A stretch of DNA of 64,000 nucleotides from Parabacteroides sp. PF5-9 (GCF_029893105.1 NZ_JARXWG010000010.1:48625-112624), one strand, 5' to 3'; counted from the first letter of the stretch, positions 53,425-62,784 are shown. Program-made: numbers and translations. Notes: a model not told the origin generated them from the sequence alone.

Positions 53425-54075
53425 ATGAAACATCTGGTTGCACCCTCTTTATTAGCTGCCGATTTTTTGCATTTGCAGGAAGAAGTGGAAATGATAAACC
53501 GTAGTGAAGCCGACTGGCTGCATATGGATATTATGGACGGAGTGTTTGTACCGAATATCTCTTTTGGTTTTCCTATTTTAAATCAGTTAAAGGCGATTTG
53601 CCAAAAACCGATGGATGTACATCTGATGATTGTCGAACCTCATAAATTTATTAAAGAGGTTGCTGCTACCGGAGCTTATATGATGAATGTGCATTATGAA
53701 ACATCACCCCACTTACATCGTACAGTGACAGGAATTAAAGAAGCCGGGATGAAAGCGGCCGTAACACTCAATCCGCATACACCGGTATCTTTATTAGAAG
53801 ATATTCTACCGGATTTGGATATGGTCTTATTGATGTCTGTTAATCCGGGCTTTGGAGGACAAAAATTTATTGAACAGGCTGTGACAAAGACCTCTCAATT
53901 GAAAGAGATGATTATCCGCAAAGGGTTGGATACGCTGATTGAAGTAGATGGTGGTATTAATGAAGAGACGGGAAAACGGCTGGTTCGTGCCGGAGCAGAT
54001 GTATTGGTAGCCGGCAGTTCTGTTTTTGAAGCAAATGACCCGTTGCTGGCCATTAAAAAATTGAAAGAACTATGA
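53425..54075 (+). CDS. rpe: Ribulose-phosphate 3-epimerase
   Basis: Interconverts ribulose-5-phosphate and xylulose-5-phosphate in the pentose phosphate pathway. The TIM barrel of 216 residues shows SLLAADFLHLQEEV, the metal-binding HMDIMDGVFVPNISFG, DVHLMIVEP, SVNPGFGGQKFI and VDGGINEETG. The downstream order comEC, nrnA, DUF4827, glmM follows directly, as in other Bacteroidales. Confidence 0.96.
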   Translation: MKHLVAPSLLAADFLHLQEEVEMINRSEADWLHMDIMDGVFVPNISFGFPILNQLKAICQKPMDVHLMIVEPHKFIKEVAATGAYMMNVHYETSPHLHRTVTGIKEAGMKAAVTLNPHTPVSLLEDILPDLDMVLLMSVNPGFGGQKFIEQAVTKTSQLKEMIIRKGLDTLIEVDGGINEETGKRLVRAGADVLVAGSSVFEANDPLLAIKKLKEL

Positions 54076-54113
54076 GTTAATCTATAAGACAAAACCTTTA
54101 CCTTAACCGATCA

Positions 54114-55385
54114 ATGATAAAATCCATACAGGCACGCCCGTTTGTGCGGCCTTTATTTTTCTGGATATCCGGAATTGTATTTGCCTTATATTTTAATCCC
54201 TCTTTTCTATTAGGGGGATGTTTATCGATTGTTGGTTTAATCTTATTAATCGCTTTTGCACTTCCGCAACAACAGCGATTTATTTTTCAATATGAAAAGA
54301 GATGGATTTGGGGATTCGTTTTTGCAATTCTACTTTTATCTGTATCAGTTGTAGTGACCCATTTTTCGGAAAGACGATTCGCTCAGCCTAAAACAACAGT
54401 GCCCCAAGAAGTCGCGTCTCATATACAACTCCACTTTGTTGAATCTTATGACAAACTGCAACTGACTGAAGAGGAAAAAGCTGTCTTAGCCACATTGACA
54501 TTAGGCTATCGGAAAACCATGCGTAAAGAAGTCCGCACACTCTTCTCTGCTGCAGGAGTTTCTCATCTCTTAGCCGTAAGTGGTTTTCATGTAGCCATAG
54601 TCTGTGGATTTATCTCCTTTTTACTGGGATTTCTACCGCATTACGGACCGGGGCATTGGCTCAGATATTTACTGATGATGATATTACTTTGGAGTTATGT
54701 ATTGATTACCGGACTGGCGCCTTCCGCTACCCGTGCCGGACTGATGTTCTCTTTTTACCTGACGGGGCGAATGCTTTCGCGAAACTCCGACAGTTACAAT
54801 ACATTGGCCGCTGCCGCATTTTGTATGTTGGTTTATAACCCCTATTATTTATTTGACATCGGTTTTCAGTTGAGTTATACGGCTGTTTTCTTTATTCTGT
54901 TTTTGTATCCCCGGTTGAAAGGGTGTATGGAGGTGAGAAATCCGATCATTGCCACCCCTTGGAACTGGGTTTTAGTGACAGTCTCGGCACAAATAGGTAC
55001 GACTTTTCTCTGTTTATACTATTTCGGTTATTTCTCTTCTGTATTTATTTTCACCAATCTGGCTTTGACATTGATTGCAACAATTCTGATACCTACGGCT
55101 TTAATCTGGCTTTTAGTTCCGACATGGATACCCGGGTATTCTGTTCTACAGCACATTGTTGAGTTTCTAACACATACGGTATTTTCTGTTGCCGATTTAT
55201 TTGGTTCTTTACCGAGGGCTACCTGGCATTTTCGTTTTGATCTTTCCATGTTACTGGTTGGATACGGGATCCTTTTCCTCTTTTTTGCGTATCTGATCAA
55301 AAGACGTTCCGGATATATTCTTTCTGCATTGATTATTCTACTAACTGTTTTACTTATAAATCTAATTCAACGGTTTATGTTTTGA
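54114..55385 (+). CDS. ComEC/Rec2-family membrane protein, short form
   Basis: A 423-residue polytopic membrane protein. It has the Competence-domain motif HLLAVSGFHVAIVCGF and the following AGLMFSFYLTGRMLSRNSDSYNTLAAAAF block. ComEC normally forms the channel for single-stranded DNA uptake. This version has an N-terminal region of about 140 residues and the competence core, but no C-terminal metallo-beta-lactamase-like nuclease domain. Short ComEC forms are common in Bacteroidetes, so a role in DNA uptake is not assured. Confidence 0.85.
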   Translation: MIKSIQARPFVRPLFFWISGIVFALYFNPSFLLGGCLSIVGLILLIAFALPQQQRFIFQYEKRWIWGFVFAILLLSVSVVVTHFSERRFAQPKTTVPQEVASHIQLHFVESYDKLQLTEEEKAVLATLTLGYRKTMRKEVRTLFSAAGVSHLLAVSGFHVAIVCGFISFLLGFLPHYGPGHWLRYLLMMILLWSYVLITGLAPSATRAGLMFSFYLTGRMLSRNSDSYNTLAAAAFCMLVYNPYYLFDIGFQLSYTAVFFILFLYPRLKGCMEVRNPIIATPWNWVLVTVSAQIGTTFLCLYYFGYFSSVFIFTNLALTLIATILIPTALIWLLVPTWIPGYSVLQHIVEFLTHTVFSVADLFGSLPRATWHFRFDLSMLLVGYGILFLFFAYLIKRRSGYILSALIILLTVLLINLIQRFMF

Positions 55386-55401
55386 AAATTCAAAAATGTC
55401 G

Positions 55402-55409
55402 TACCTTTG
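55402..55409 (+). promoter_or_regulatory. Putative -7 box of the DHH phosphoesterase gene
   Basis: TACCTTTG matches TAnnTTTG, 28 bp before the start codon. Confidence 0.5.
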
Positions 55410-55429
55410 AGGCCTAAAGAACACAATAT

Positions 55430-56479
55430 ATGTTATCAAAAATTATTCTGGAAGAACAAATTCAGAAAGCACAAAAATACGTTGAAAAAGGTCGGAGTTT
55501 TGTCATTGTCACCCATCTGACCCCCGATGGTGATGCTCTGGGCGCCTCTTTGGGATTATATCATTTCCTGAATGCCTACGATAAAGATAATGTGACAGTG
55601 ATTGTACCCAATGATTATCCCTCATTTTATAAATGGATGCCGGGTACAAAAGATGTGCTTATCTATGAAAAATATCCGGAATTTGCCGAACAGTTAATCA
55701 CTGAGGCCGATGTGATATTCTGTCTCGATTTTAATGAACCGAAACGAATCGGTCGATTGGCTCCGGCTGTATTGGCTTCAAAAGGACGAAAGGTGATGAT
55801 CGATCATCATCTGAATCCAGCTGATTTCTGTCGGGTAACGATCTCCTACCCACAGATATCGTCAACCAGTGAATTAGTCTTCCGCTTCATCTGCAGGATG
55901 GGATTGTTTGAATCGATCGATAAAAAAGCGGCAGAGTGTATTTATACCGGAATGATGACAGACACCGGTTCATTTACATACAACTCTAATCAGCCTGAAA
56001 TATATGTGATCATCGGCGAATTAATCAAAAAAGGCATTGATAAAGACTTGATATACCGTCAGGTAAACCATGTCTATACCGAAAATCGTTTACGGTTGAT
56101 GGGATATGTGTTATACAATAAAATGAAACTCTATCCCGAACAAAACGCAGCTTTAATCACACTCTCAAAAGAAGAACTGAAACAATTCAAATACGAAGTC
56201 GGCGATAGCGAAGGTTTTGTCAATCTCCCTCTAAGCATTAAAGGCGTATCGTTTGCTGTCTTTCTTCGGGAAGATAGCGACTATATCAAGGTATCTCTTC
56301 GTTCGGTTGGAGCATTTCCTACAAACCGGTTCTCTGCCACCTACTTCAATGGAGGAGGACATCTGAATGCCTCCGGAGGCGAGTTTTATGGTTCATTGAC
56401 AGACGCTGTAGCACTTTTTGAGAAAGGATTAAACGAATTTAATCCTAATAATTCAGAAGAAATGATTAATCATGAATAA
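55430..56479 (+). CDS. DHH-family oligoribonuclease / pAp phosphatase (NrnA-like)
   Basis: A 349-residue DHH/DHHA1 phosphoesterase. Catalytic motifs in order: THLTPDGDALGASLGL (motif I), CLDFNEPKRIG, the MIDHHLNPADF DHH motif, and TGMMTDTGSFTYN; the DHHA1 part ends with NGGGHLNASGGEF. NrnA-type enzymes degrade 2-5 nt RNA fragments and dephosphorylate pAp. NrnA versus a cyclic dinucleotide phosphodiesterase cannot be fully separated from sequence, but there is no extra GGDEF or PAS domain. Confidence 0.88.
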   Translation: MLSKIILEEQIQKAQKYVEKGRSFVIVTHLTPDGDALGASLGLYHFLNAYDKDNVTVIVPNDYPSFYKWMPGTKDVLIYEKYPEFAEQLITEADVIFCLDFNEPKRIGRLAPAVLASKGRKVMIDHHLNPADFCRVTISYPQISSTSELVFRFICRMGLFESIDKKAAECIYTGMMTDTGSFTYNSNQPEIYVIIGELIKKGIDKDLIYRQVNHVYTENRLRLMGYVLYNKMKLYPEQNAALITLSKEELKQFKYEVGDSEGFVNLPLSIKGVSFAVFLREDSDYIKVSLRSVGAFPTNRFSATYFNGGGHLNASGGEFYGSLTDAVALFEKGLNEFNPNNSEEMINHE

Positions 56480-56496
56480 AAATCAGAAAGAATATA

Positions 56497-56504
56497 TACT
56501 TTTG
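56497..56504 (+). promoter_or_regulatory. Putative -7 box of the DUF4827 gene
   Basis: TACTTTTG matches TAnnTTTG, 25 bp before the start codon. Confidence 0.5.
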
Positions 56505-56528
56505 TCATTCAAAATATAAGATTATCAG

Positions 56529-57116
56529 ATGAAAAGAGCTTTTAATGTATTGTTGATCGTATGTGTGACTCTTGTGGCAATTGCGTGTGGTAGTAAAACA
56601 AGAACATATACGGATATGAAAAAAGACCAGCGAAAAGCGATCAGCCGGTTGATGGATGAGAAAGGCTATGAGGTAATTAAAGATTATCCTGAAAACGGAG
56701 TCTTTGGAAAGAATGAATTTGTACAGTTATCCAATGGCGTCTATTTAAATGTGATCGATTCGGGCAACGGCACCCGTGCGGAATTAGGTAAAACGGTGGT
56801 GTACTGCCGGTTTACAGCGTATAGGCCAAGTTTAGATTCCACTTCGATGTATTACACCTATACGAATTATGGTCCGACAAGTGGAGGAACTATTCCGTTG
56901 GAAATAAAATACGGATATACCTCTTCTCCGGAGAATGTATCATCGACTTCTATTCTGGCCTCTTATGCCAGTGAAGGATTACACAGTATACTGCAATATG
57001 TCGGTGATAAATCAACGGTAAGAGCGATTGTTCCGTTTGAAATCGGATCGCAAAATGTGGATATGAAATACGGTTATCCGTTATACTACGAAATCCTCAA
57101 GTTCACTTTCGAATAA
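56529..57116 (+). CDS. DUF4827 lipoprotein
   Basis: A 195-residue lipoprotein (lipobox LVAIAC, Cys20). The core resembles the FKBP-like DUF4827 family: TYTDMKKDQRKAISRLMDEK, VYLNVIDSGNGTRAELGKTV, and VRAIVPFEIGSQNVDMKYGYPLYYEI at the end, in pieces. Whether it has isomerase activity is unknown. It lies between the DHH gene and glmM with a gap of 7 bp to glmM. Confidence 0.85.
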   Translation: MKRAFNVLLIVCVTLVAIACGSKTRTYTDMKKDQRKAISRLMDEKGYEVIKDYPENGVFGKNEFVQLSNGVYLNVIDSGNGTRAELGKTVVYCRFTAYRPSLDSTSMYYTYTNYGPTSGGTIPLEIKYGYTSSPENVSSTSILASYASEGLHSILQYVGDKSTVRAIVPFEIGSQNVDMKYGYPLYYEILKFTFE

Positions 57117-57123
57117 AAAATCT

Positions 57124-58509
57124 ATGACACTTATTAAATCCATTTCCGGTATTCGCGGTACAATCGGCGGATCTCCAGAAGAGGGACTTAATCCCTTAGC
57201 TATCGTTAAGTTTGTAGCGGCCTACGCTACGTTAATCAAAAAGATCACAACAGTTACCAGCAATAGAATTGTTGTCGGAAGAGACGCACGTATTTCCGGA
57301 CCAATGGTGAAACAGATTGTTATCGGTACATTGACCGGAATGGGATTTGATGTTGTCGATATTGATCTGGCCACTACGCCGACCACCGAATTGGCTGTTG
57401 TCTGGGAAAAGGCGTGTGGAGGAATTATTCTTACAGCCAGTCACAACCCCAAACAATGGAATGCACTGAAACTCTTGAACGAAAAAGGTGAATTCCTGAA
57501 TGCGGAGGAAGGTGCAGAGGTGTTAGCGTTGGCAGAATCTGAAGATTTTATATTTGCTGATGTCGATCATTTAGGGCAGGTAACTATTGATACCTCTTAT
57601 AAAGACAAACATATTCAAAGTGTATTGGCTCTGGATTTAGTGGATGTTGAAGCGATTAAAGCCGCCAATTTCCGAATAGCCATCGACGCGGTAAATTCAG
57701 TCGGAGGAGTCGTCCTCCCCGATCTGTTATACGCCTTAGGTGTCAAAGAAATATTTAAGTTACACTGTGCCCCTCACGGCAATTTTTCCCATAATCCCGA
57801 ACCTCTTCCGGAAAACCTGACGGAGATCTCCCGGTTAATGACGGAAGCCAAGGCGGATGTCGGCTTTGTGGTCGATCCGGATGTCGACCGCCTGGCGATC
57901 GTGTGCGAGAATGGCGAAATGTTCGGAGAGGAATATACCTTGGTGGCCGTCAGCGATTATGTATTAAGTCATACCCCCGGTAATACGGTCAGTAATCTAA
58001 GTTCGAGTCGCGCTTTACGGGATGTCACCCAACGTTATGGCGGCACATACAGTGCAGCAGCAGTGGGCGAAGTCAACGTTGTGGCCAAAATGAAAGAGAC
58101 GAAAGCCATTATAGGTGGCGAAGGCAATGGTGGAGTGATTTATCCTGCCAGTCATTACGGACGTGATGCGTTGGTCGGTATCGCTTTATTTCTTACACAC
58201 CTGGCCAAAAAGAAAATGAAGGCTAGTGAACTACGTGCCGGTTATCCCCCCTATTTTATCTCCAAACAAAAGATCGAACTGACACCCGATATCGATGTCG
58301 ATCTTATTCTGGAAAAAGTAAAGTCAGCTTTTGCCGGACATGAAATAACAGATATTGACGGAGTAAAAATCGACTTCCCCGATCAATGGATCCATTTACG
58401 CAAAAGCAATACCGAACCGATTATCCGCATCTATTCGGAAGCAAAAACAGTCGAAGATGCCGATACGTTAGGTCGTCAATTGATCGATATGATCCGCGAA
58501 ATGTGCTGA
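57124..58509 (+). CDS. glmM: Phosphoglucosamine mutase (GlmM-type)
   Basis: Alpha-D-phosphohexomutase of 461 residues that makes glucosamine-1-phosphate for peptidoglycan and lipopolysaccharide. Phospho-serine Ser106 is in TASHNPKQWNALK, the metal loop is DPDVDRLAI, the sugar loop GGEGNGGVIYP, and the phosphate loop RKSNTEPIIRIYSEA. The opening SISGIRGTIGGSPEEGLNP is typical. Its last 42 bp overlap the convergent Nudix gene. Confidence 0.93.
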   Translation: MTLIKSISGIRGTIGGSPEEGLNPLAIVKFVAAYATLIKKITTVTSNRIVVGRDARISGPMVKQIVIGTLTGMGFDVVDIDLATTPTTELAVVWEKACGGIILTASHNPKQWNALKLLNEKGEFLNAEEGAEVLALAESEDFIFADVDHLGQVTIDTSYKDKHIQSVLALDLVDVEAIKAANFRIAIDAVNSVGGVVLPDLLYALGVKEIFKLHCAPHGNFSHNPEPLPENLTEISRLMTEAKADVGFVVDPDVDRLAIVCENGEMFGEEYTLVAVSDYVLSHTPGNTVSNLSSSRALRDVTQRYGGTYSAAAVGEVNVVAKMKETKAIIGGEGNGGVIYPASHYGRDALVGIALFLTHLAKKKMKASELRAGYPPYFISKQKIELTPDIDVDLILEKVKSAFAGHEITDIDGVKIDFPDQWIHLRKSNTEPIIRIYSEAKTVEDADTLGRQLIDMIREMC

Positions 58510-58995
58510 TACAAATTCAAATTCCTGCTCAAAATTAGGGGTAAATACATTCTTCCCTTTATTGGCTGTTATTTCATCGAACGTCCAAAACCGTCCTCCC
58601 TCCAATTCTTCCGGATCGGGATTAATTACATCATTGTATATCGCATAGAAAGTGTGTACCAACTCCTTTTCGATCTCCGATTCAAAAACATATTTCGTAA
58701 TGAGATGCGGAATAAACGTTATCAGACCAAGTTCCTCACGCGCTTCCCGGTATAAAGCCTCCTCTATTGTCTCTCCATAATCGACATGTCCGCCAACTGC
58801 TGTATCCCATTTCCCAGGCTGGATATCTTTAGTCATTGCACGTTTTTGTAAATACAATTCTCCTTTTTCATTGAATAGATGCAAATGAACAACAGGATGT
58901 AATAATTTACTCCCATTATGACATTCTTGTCGGCTTGACTTTCCTATTGTGTCGCCTTTTGCATCAACAAGTGGAAACCATTCTGTATTTTGCAT
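58468..58995 (-). CDS. Nudix hydrolase, Idi-like
   Basis: A 175-residue Nudix protein. The Nudix box starts GGHVDYGETIEEALYR and continues EAREELGL, a full match to the consensus. WFPLVDAKGDTIGKSSRQECH and LHPVVHLHLFNEKGELYLQKR give it the profile of the isopentenyl isomerase-like Nudix group often annotated as a general NUDIX hydrolase. The substrate is unknown. The 3' end overlaps glmM by 42 bp on the opposite strand. Confidence 0.88.
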   Translation of the reverse strand: MQNTEWFPLVDAKGDTIGKSSRQECHNGSKLLHPVVHLHLFNEKGELYLQKRAMTKDIQPGKWDTAVGGHVDYGETIEEALYREAREELGLITFIPHLITKYVFESEIEKELVHTFYAIYNDVINPDPEELEGGRFWTFDEITANKGKNVFTPNFEQEFEFVSAHFADHIDQLTT

Positions 58996-59048
58996 AATTT
59001 ATTTGTTGCTTTAGATTATAAAGGTACAGTATTCATCAAATAAAACGA

Positions 59049-59056
59049 TACATTTG
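59049..59056 (+). promoter_or_regulatory. Putative -7 box of the 57-residue gene
   Basis: TACATTTG matches TAnnTTTG, 26 bp before the ATG at 59082, which supports that small gene. Confidence 0.5.
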
Positions 59057-59081
59057 CCATCATAAAACTTTAACGCAAAAA

Positions 59082-59255
59082 ATGATAAACAACAAACAAA
59101 ACCAACTAAACGCACAACTACCTGCGTTCGATTATGTATTACGAAAAGTCAATGAAACGGTATCGACAACTTCTCCCCAACATCCAACCGGCTATAAACC
59201 CAAAAAACAGAAAGAGTTTATCCCTTATGCCGAGATTTTAGAAAGGTTAGGATAA
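59082..59255 (+). CDS. Small 57-residue protein, unknown
   Basis: ATG at 59082 to TAA encodes 57 residues (MINNKQNQLNAQLPAFDYVL onward), with a helical middle (FDYVLRKVNETV) and a basic GYKPKKQKEFIPYAEILERLG tail. A well-placed promoter box precedes it and it fills most of the gap between nudix and topB. It has no motif I can name. A real small cytosolic protein is likely; function unknown. Its stop is 11 bp from the convergent topB stop. Confidence 0.6.
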   Translation: MINNKQNQLNAQLPAFDYVLRKVNETVSTTSPQHPTGYKPKKQKEFIPYAEILERLG

Positions 59256-59266
59256 AAAGGGGATGA

Positions 59267-61336
59267 TTATTCTTTTCCGGATATTTTTCGGATAATTTCG
59301 ATTAATTCCTTATCAGAAAGTGTTTGTTTATAGGTTGCATAATCCAAGCGGAACGTGCAACCATTTTTATATTCCGAACATCCAAAAGCTGTTTTGCCTC
59401 GTAATATATCCCCTTTACCGCATAAGGGGCAAACTGGTTTTTCAACATTTGTAGCAGGAGTTTCTTCAACAGTTTCTTTTTGCTCTTTTTTTGTCTGCCG
59501 CGGTTTTCTTTTTTTATTCTCTTTTTGCACCTCTTCCTGAGGTTCGATAATCGTAATCTTTCGGTTACTCTGATCGGAAAAAACATTGAAAACAATCTGT
59601 CGGACCAACGCTTTTAACTCATCCAGAAACGTTTTTGCATCATAAGCCCCCCGTTCGATCTGTCGCAATTTTTTCTCCCACAAACCGGTCAGTTCAGCGC
59701 TTTTAAGCAACTCCTCCTGAATGGTTCCGATCAACTCTTTTCCCGTTGCTGTGGGCAACAGATTTTTTCGCTCTTTTCGTATATAATTGCGCTTAAAAAG
59801 AGTTTCAATAATCGCAGCACGCGTAGAAGGGCGTCCAATCCCGTTTTCTTTCAACGCATCCCGCAATTCATCATTGTCAACCAATTTACCGGCAGTCTCC
59901 ATTGCACGCAACAGGGTTGCCTCAGTATAAGGTTTAGGAGGCTGTGTCCAGGTCTCTTTCAGAATCGGCTGATGCGATCCATGTTCTCCTTTGATGAATT
60001 CCGGCAAAACGCCTTCTTCCTCTGCCGGTTCTGTTTCCGGATCTTTTTGTTCGGTATTAAAAACAACTCTCCATCCGGGTTTTAGGATCTGCTTACCGGT
60101 TACTTTGAAGTCCACTTTTTCAACCTTGCCTAACACCGTTGTGGTAGATATTTCACAATCCGGATAGAATACAGCAATAAAGCGGCGGGTAACCAGATCG
60201 TATACTTTCCGCTCGTTCTCATTCAGGTTCCGAGCCGGAACACCTGTCGGGATAATGGCATGGTGATCGGTCACTTTCGCATTATCAAAAACACGTTTAC
60301 TTTTCGGCAATTTACCTTGGAGCAAAGGAGCGATCAGTCCCGCATAATCCACAAGTCCTTTCAAGGTATTGGGTACTTTGGGATAAATATCTTCACTTAG
60401 GAATGTGGTGTCTACACGCGGATAGGTGGTCACCTTTTTTTCGTATAACGACTGGATGAGTTTAAGTGTATCGTCGGCTGTAAACGAGAACTTTTTGTTA
60501 CATTCCACCTGCAAGGAGGTTAAGTCGAATAAACGCGGAGCGTATTCTTTCCCTTTCTTTTCAGAGGTATCCGTGATGGTGAACTCCGATTGTTGAACCG
60601 TTTTCAGGAACTCCTCCCCTTCTTCTTTTTGAAGAAACTTCCCTTTTGTTGCAGAAAAGGTGGTATTGCGATAGATCGTTTTTAACTCCCAATACGGCTC
60701 GGGGGTGAAATGATCAATCTCATTTTGCCGGTTGACAATCAAAGCTAAAGTTGGGGTTTGCACACGGCCGATCGAAAGCACCTGTTTGTTTTGCCCGTAA
60801 CGAAGTGTATACAAACGGGTTGCATTCATCCCCAATAACCAATCGCCAATCGCACGGGATAATCCAGCCTCATAGAGCGGATTAAATTCGGCCTGATCTT
60901 TCAGTTTTTGAAAGCCTTCACGAATCGCCTCTTCCGTCAATGATGAAATCCATAAACGATAAACAGGGCACTTACATCCGGCTTTCTGCATCACCCAGCG
61001 CTGAATCAATTCACCCTCTTGCCCGGCATCCCCACAATTAATCACCATTTCGGCCTTTTGCATCAGACTTTCAATGACTTTAAACTGCTGTTCGTAGGTC
61101 GGGTTACTGATCAGTTTGATCCCAAAACGGGGAGGTATCATCGGCAATGATCCTAAACTCCATCGTTTCCAATCTCCCGTATATTCATGAGGTTCTTTTA
61201 GTGTACAGAGATGACCGAATGTCCAGGTAACCTGATATCCGTTCCCTTCTATATATCCGTTCATTCTGTTTTTTGCCCCTAATATCTCGGCTATTTCACG
61301 AGCAACACTCGGCTTTTCAGCTATACAAACCTTCAT
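59267..61336 (-). CDS. topB: DNA topoisomerase III
   Basis: A 689-residue type IA topoisomerase. The Toprim domain starts KVCIAEKPSVAREIAEIL, with NCGDAGQEGELIQRW; the active-site tyrosine is in KVTTYPRVDTTFLSEDIYP; the DNA-gate blocks GRVQTPTLALIVNRQ and IGRPSTRAAIIETL are clear. The C-terminus has one Topo_C zinc ribbon, CPLCGKGDILRGKTAFGCSE. It decatenates DNA and resolves recombination intermediates. The length and single zinc ribbon suit TopB; plasmid-borne homologues are similar, but no mobile element is nearby. Confidence 0.93.
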   Translation of the reverse strand: MKVCIAEKPSVAREIAEILGAKNRMNGYIEGNGYQVTWTFGHLCTLKEPHEYTGDWKRWSLGSLPMIPPRFGIKLISNPTYEQQFKVIESLMQKAEMVINCGDAGQEGELIQRWVMQKAGCKCPVYRLWISSLTEEAIREGFQKLKDQAEFNPLYEAGLSRAIGDWLLGMNATRLYTLRYGQNKQVLSIGRVQTPTLALIVNRQNEIDHFTPEPYWELKTIYRNTTFSATKGKFLQKEEGEEFLKTVQQSEFTITDTSEKKGKEYAPRLFDLTSLQVECNKKFSFTADDTLKLIQSLYEKKVTTYPRVDTTFLSEDIYPKVPNTLKGLVDYAGLIAPLLQGKLPKSKRVFDNAKVTDHHAIIPTGVPARNLNENERKVYDLVTRRFIAVFYPDCEISTTTVLGKVEKVDFKVTGKQILKPGWRVVFNTEQKDPETEPAEEEGVLPEFIKGEHGSHQPILKETWTQPPKPYTEATLLRAMETAGKLVDNDELRDALKENGIGRPSTRAAIIETLFKRNYIRKERKNLLPTATGKELIGTIQEELLKSAELTGLWEKKLRQIERGAYDAKTFLDELKALVRQIVFNVFSDQSNRKITIIEPQEEVQKENKKRKPRQTKKEQKETVEETPATNVEKPVCPLCGKGDILRGKTAFGCSEYKNGCTFRLDYATYKQTLSDKELIEIIRKISGKE

Positions 61337-61365
61337 TCACACCTGGTTTATTCTGTAATAAAGTA

Positions 61366-61373
61366 CAAAAGTA
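61366..61373 (-). promoter_or_regulatory. Putative -7 box of topB
   Basis: TACTTTTG on the minus strand, 30 bp before the start codon, matches TAnnTTTG. Confidence 0.5.
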
Positions 61374-61473
61374 CGAGTTTATTACCACTATTCAGGTCTA
61401 CGCTCTCGAATTTAACCGTTATTTTTCTGCGCTATGCCCAACGTTTTACAAAACCTACCGAACTGTTTTTTTG

Positions 61474-61517
61474 TTACACCTACGTCTGTTTTCTGTTACA
61501 CCTACCTCTAACAGAAA
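61474..61517. repeat. 22-bp-period intergenic array, family B copy 3 (short)
   Basis: Two units TTACACCTAC start at 61474 and 61496, 22 bp apart, and the second ends in CCTCTAACAG like the other family B copies. It lies between divergent topB and the PagL-like gene. Confidence 0.7.
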
Positions 61518-61549
61518 TAACTACCTTTATGCCCTGAAATAAGAGTCGA

Positions 61550-62734
61550 ATGATAAAAAAAATGTCCAGCATCTTGCTGTTTTTATACGCATGTATCGCG
61601 TTATATGCCAGTGATTCCATTCCTGCTGGATATTCCAGATTCATTACAGCGACAACAGCCGGTGGGTTTGTTTTACCCACGAAAAACATTACGCTCGGAA
61701 ACAAACAGATAACACCTCTTTATTCGGCCTTTACCCTTAAATATGGCTGGGCTACTCCTCTTTATGAACGGGAAGGTTATCTGTTTAGAGAATCTTACAG
61801 AGGTATTGGTATTTATCTTCCTCGGTTTTCTTACCAGAAAGAACTGGGTAACCCTTTTTCTATTTTTCTTTTTCAGGGCGGACTATTAAAGGATTTCAAT
61901 CCGAAACTATATCTTCATTACGAAATAAATCTGGGTGCTTCATTCAACTGGAATCATTATGATATACAGAATGCGCCTGGTTTAAAAGCGATAGGAGCTT
62001 CTACAAATGTTCACTTAGCCGGGAACTGGTATTTTAAATGGAATATCTCCCCCAAATGGGATGTGCATACGGGAATTAGTTTTACCCATTTTTCCAATGG
62101 TGCATTGCGAACGCCCAACAACGGACTAAATACATTCGCTCCTTTTGTTGAATTGGTCTATAATCTCGACAAGATAGAAAAAAGGATACCCAAAGATAGG
62201 AGTTATAACGCATCTTCAGACTTTGAAAAAGGGCAGGTACATGACTTTAGTGTAATGTTCACCACCCATACTTTAAAAGTAGACACCGCAGGGACAGGCC
62301 TGAGAAGCAGATATCCGCATAAACGATATAATGTGGTGGGGATGACCTATAGCTATATGCTGCGTCAGACGCGTCGATTCATGTGGGGGCCAAGCGTTGA
62401 AATGGTATACGATGAAAGCATTAACGCCTCGTTCATAGGAGAAAAAAATCCGCAGACAGGAGCATATATCGAATACGAGAAACTGGCCAGACCGATCGAT
62501 CGCTTTTCTTTCGGCGTATCGCTCAAAGGAGAAATAACCATGCCCGGCTATGCGATCTTCGCCAACCTGGGTTACGATCTATACCACAAAGACAAGAGAG
62601 AAAAACGTTTGTATCAGATATACGGAGTCAAAGTGAATCTTATAGAAAATGTATTCGCCTCGTTTGCTGTTCGGTCGACCAACCTGACACGTTCACAATA
62701 TTTATATCTAAGTATAGGTTATCGATTTCAATAA
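61550..62734 (+). CDS. Acyloxyacyl hydrolase / lipid A 3-O-deacylase-like outer membrane protein
   Basis: A 394-residue beta-barrel protein with signal peptide (SSILLFLYACIALYAS). The PagL-like catalytic motif FTHFSNGA (His-x-Ser pair, near residue 180) and the barrel strands FLFQGGLLKDFNPKLYLHYE and YRGIGIYLPRFSYQ support the family, in which the enzyme removes the 3-O acyl chain of lipid A in the outer membrane. At nearly 400 residues it is about twice the size of PagL, so it has extra strands; substrate is inferred. Confidence 0.78.
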   Translation: MIKKMSSILLFLYACIALYASDSIPAGYSRFITATTAGGFVLPTKNITLGNKQITPLYSAFTLKYGWATPLYEREGYLFRESYRGIGIYLPRFSYQKELGNPFSIFLFQGGLLKDFNPKLYLHYEINLGASFNWNHYDIQNAPGLKAIGASTNVHLAGNWYFKWNISPKWDVHTGISFTHFSNGALRTPNNGLNTFAPFVELVYNLDKIEKRIPKDRSYNASSDFEKGQVHDFSVMFTTHTLKVDTAGTGLRSRYPHKRYNVVGMTYSYMLRQTRRFMWGPSVEMVYDESINASFIGEKNPQTGAYIEYEKLARPIDRFSFGVSLKGEITMPGYAIFANLGYDLYHKDKREKRLYQIYGVKVNLIENVFASFAVRSTNLTRSQYLYLSIGYRFQ

Positions 62735-62784
62735 CGTTTCACGCAATACGTACCCGTCATTTTAAATATCCGACAGCTCTTTCG

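Noticed and set aside
59267..61336. topB as part of a conjugative element
   Set aside because: No relaxase, integrase, Tra gene or repeat boundary flanks it; the neighbours are housekeeping genes.
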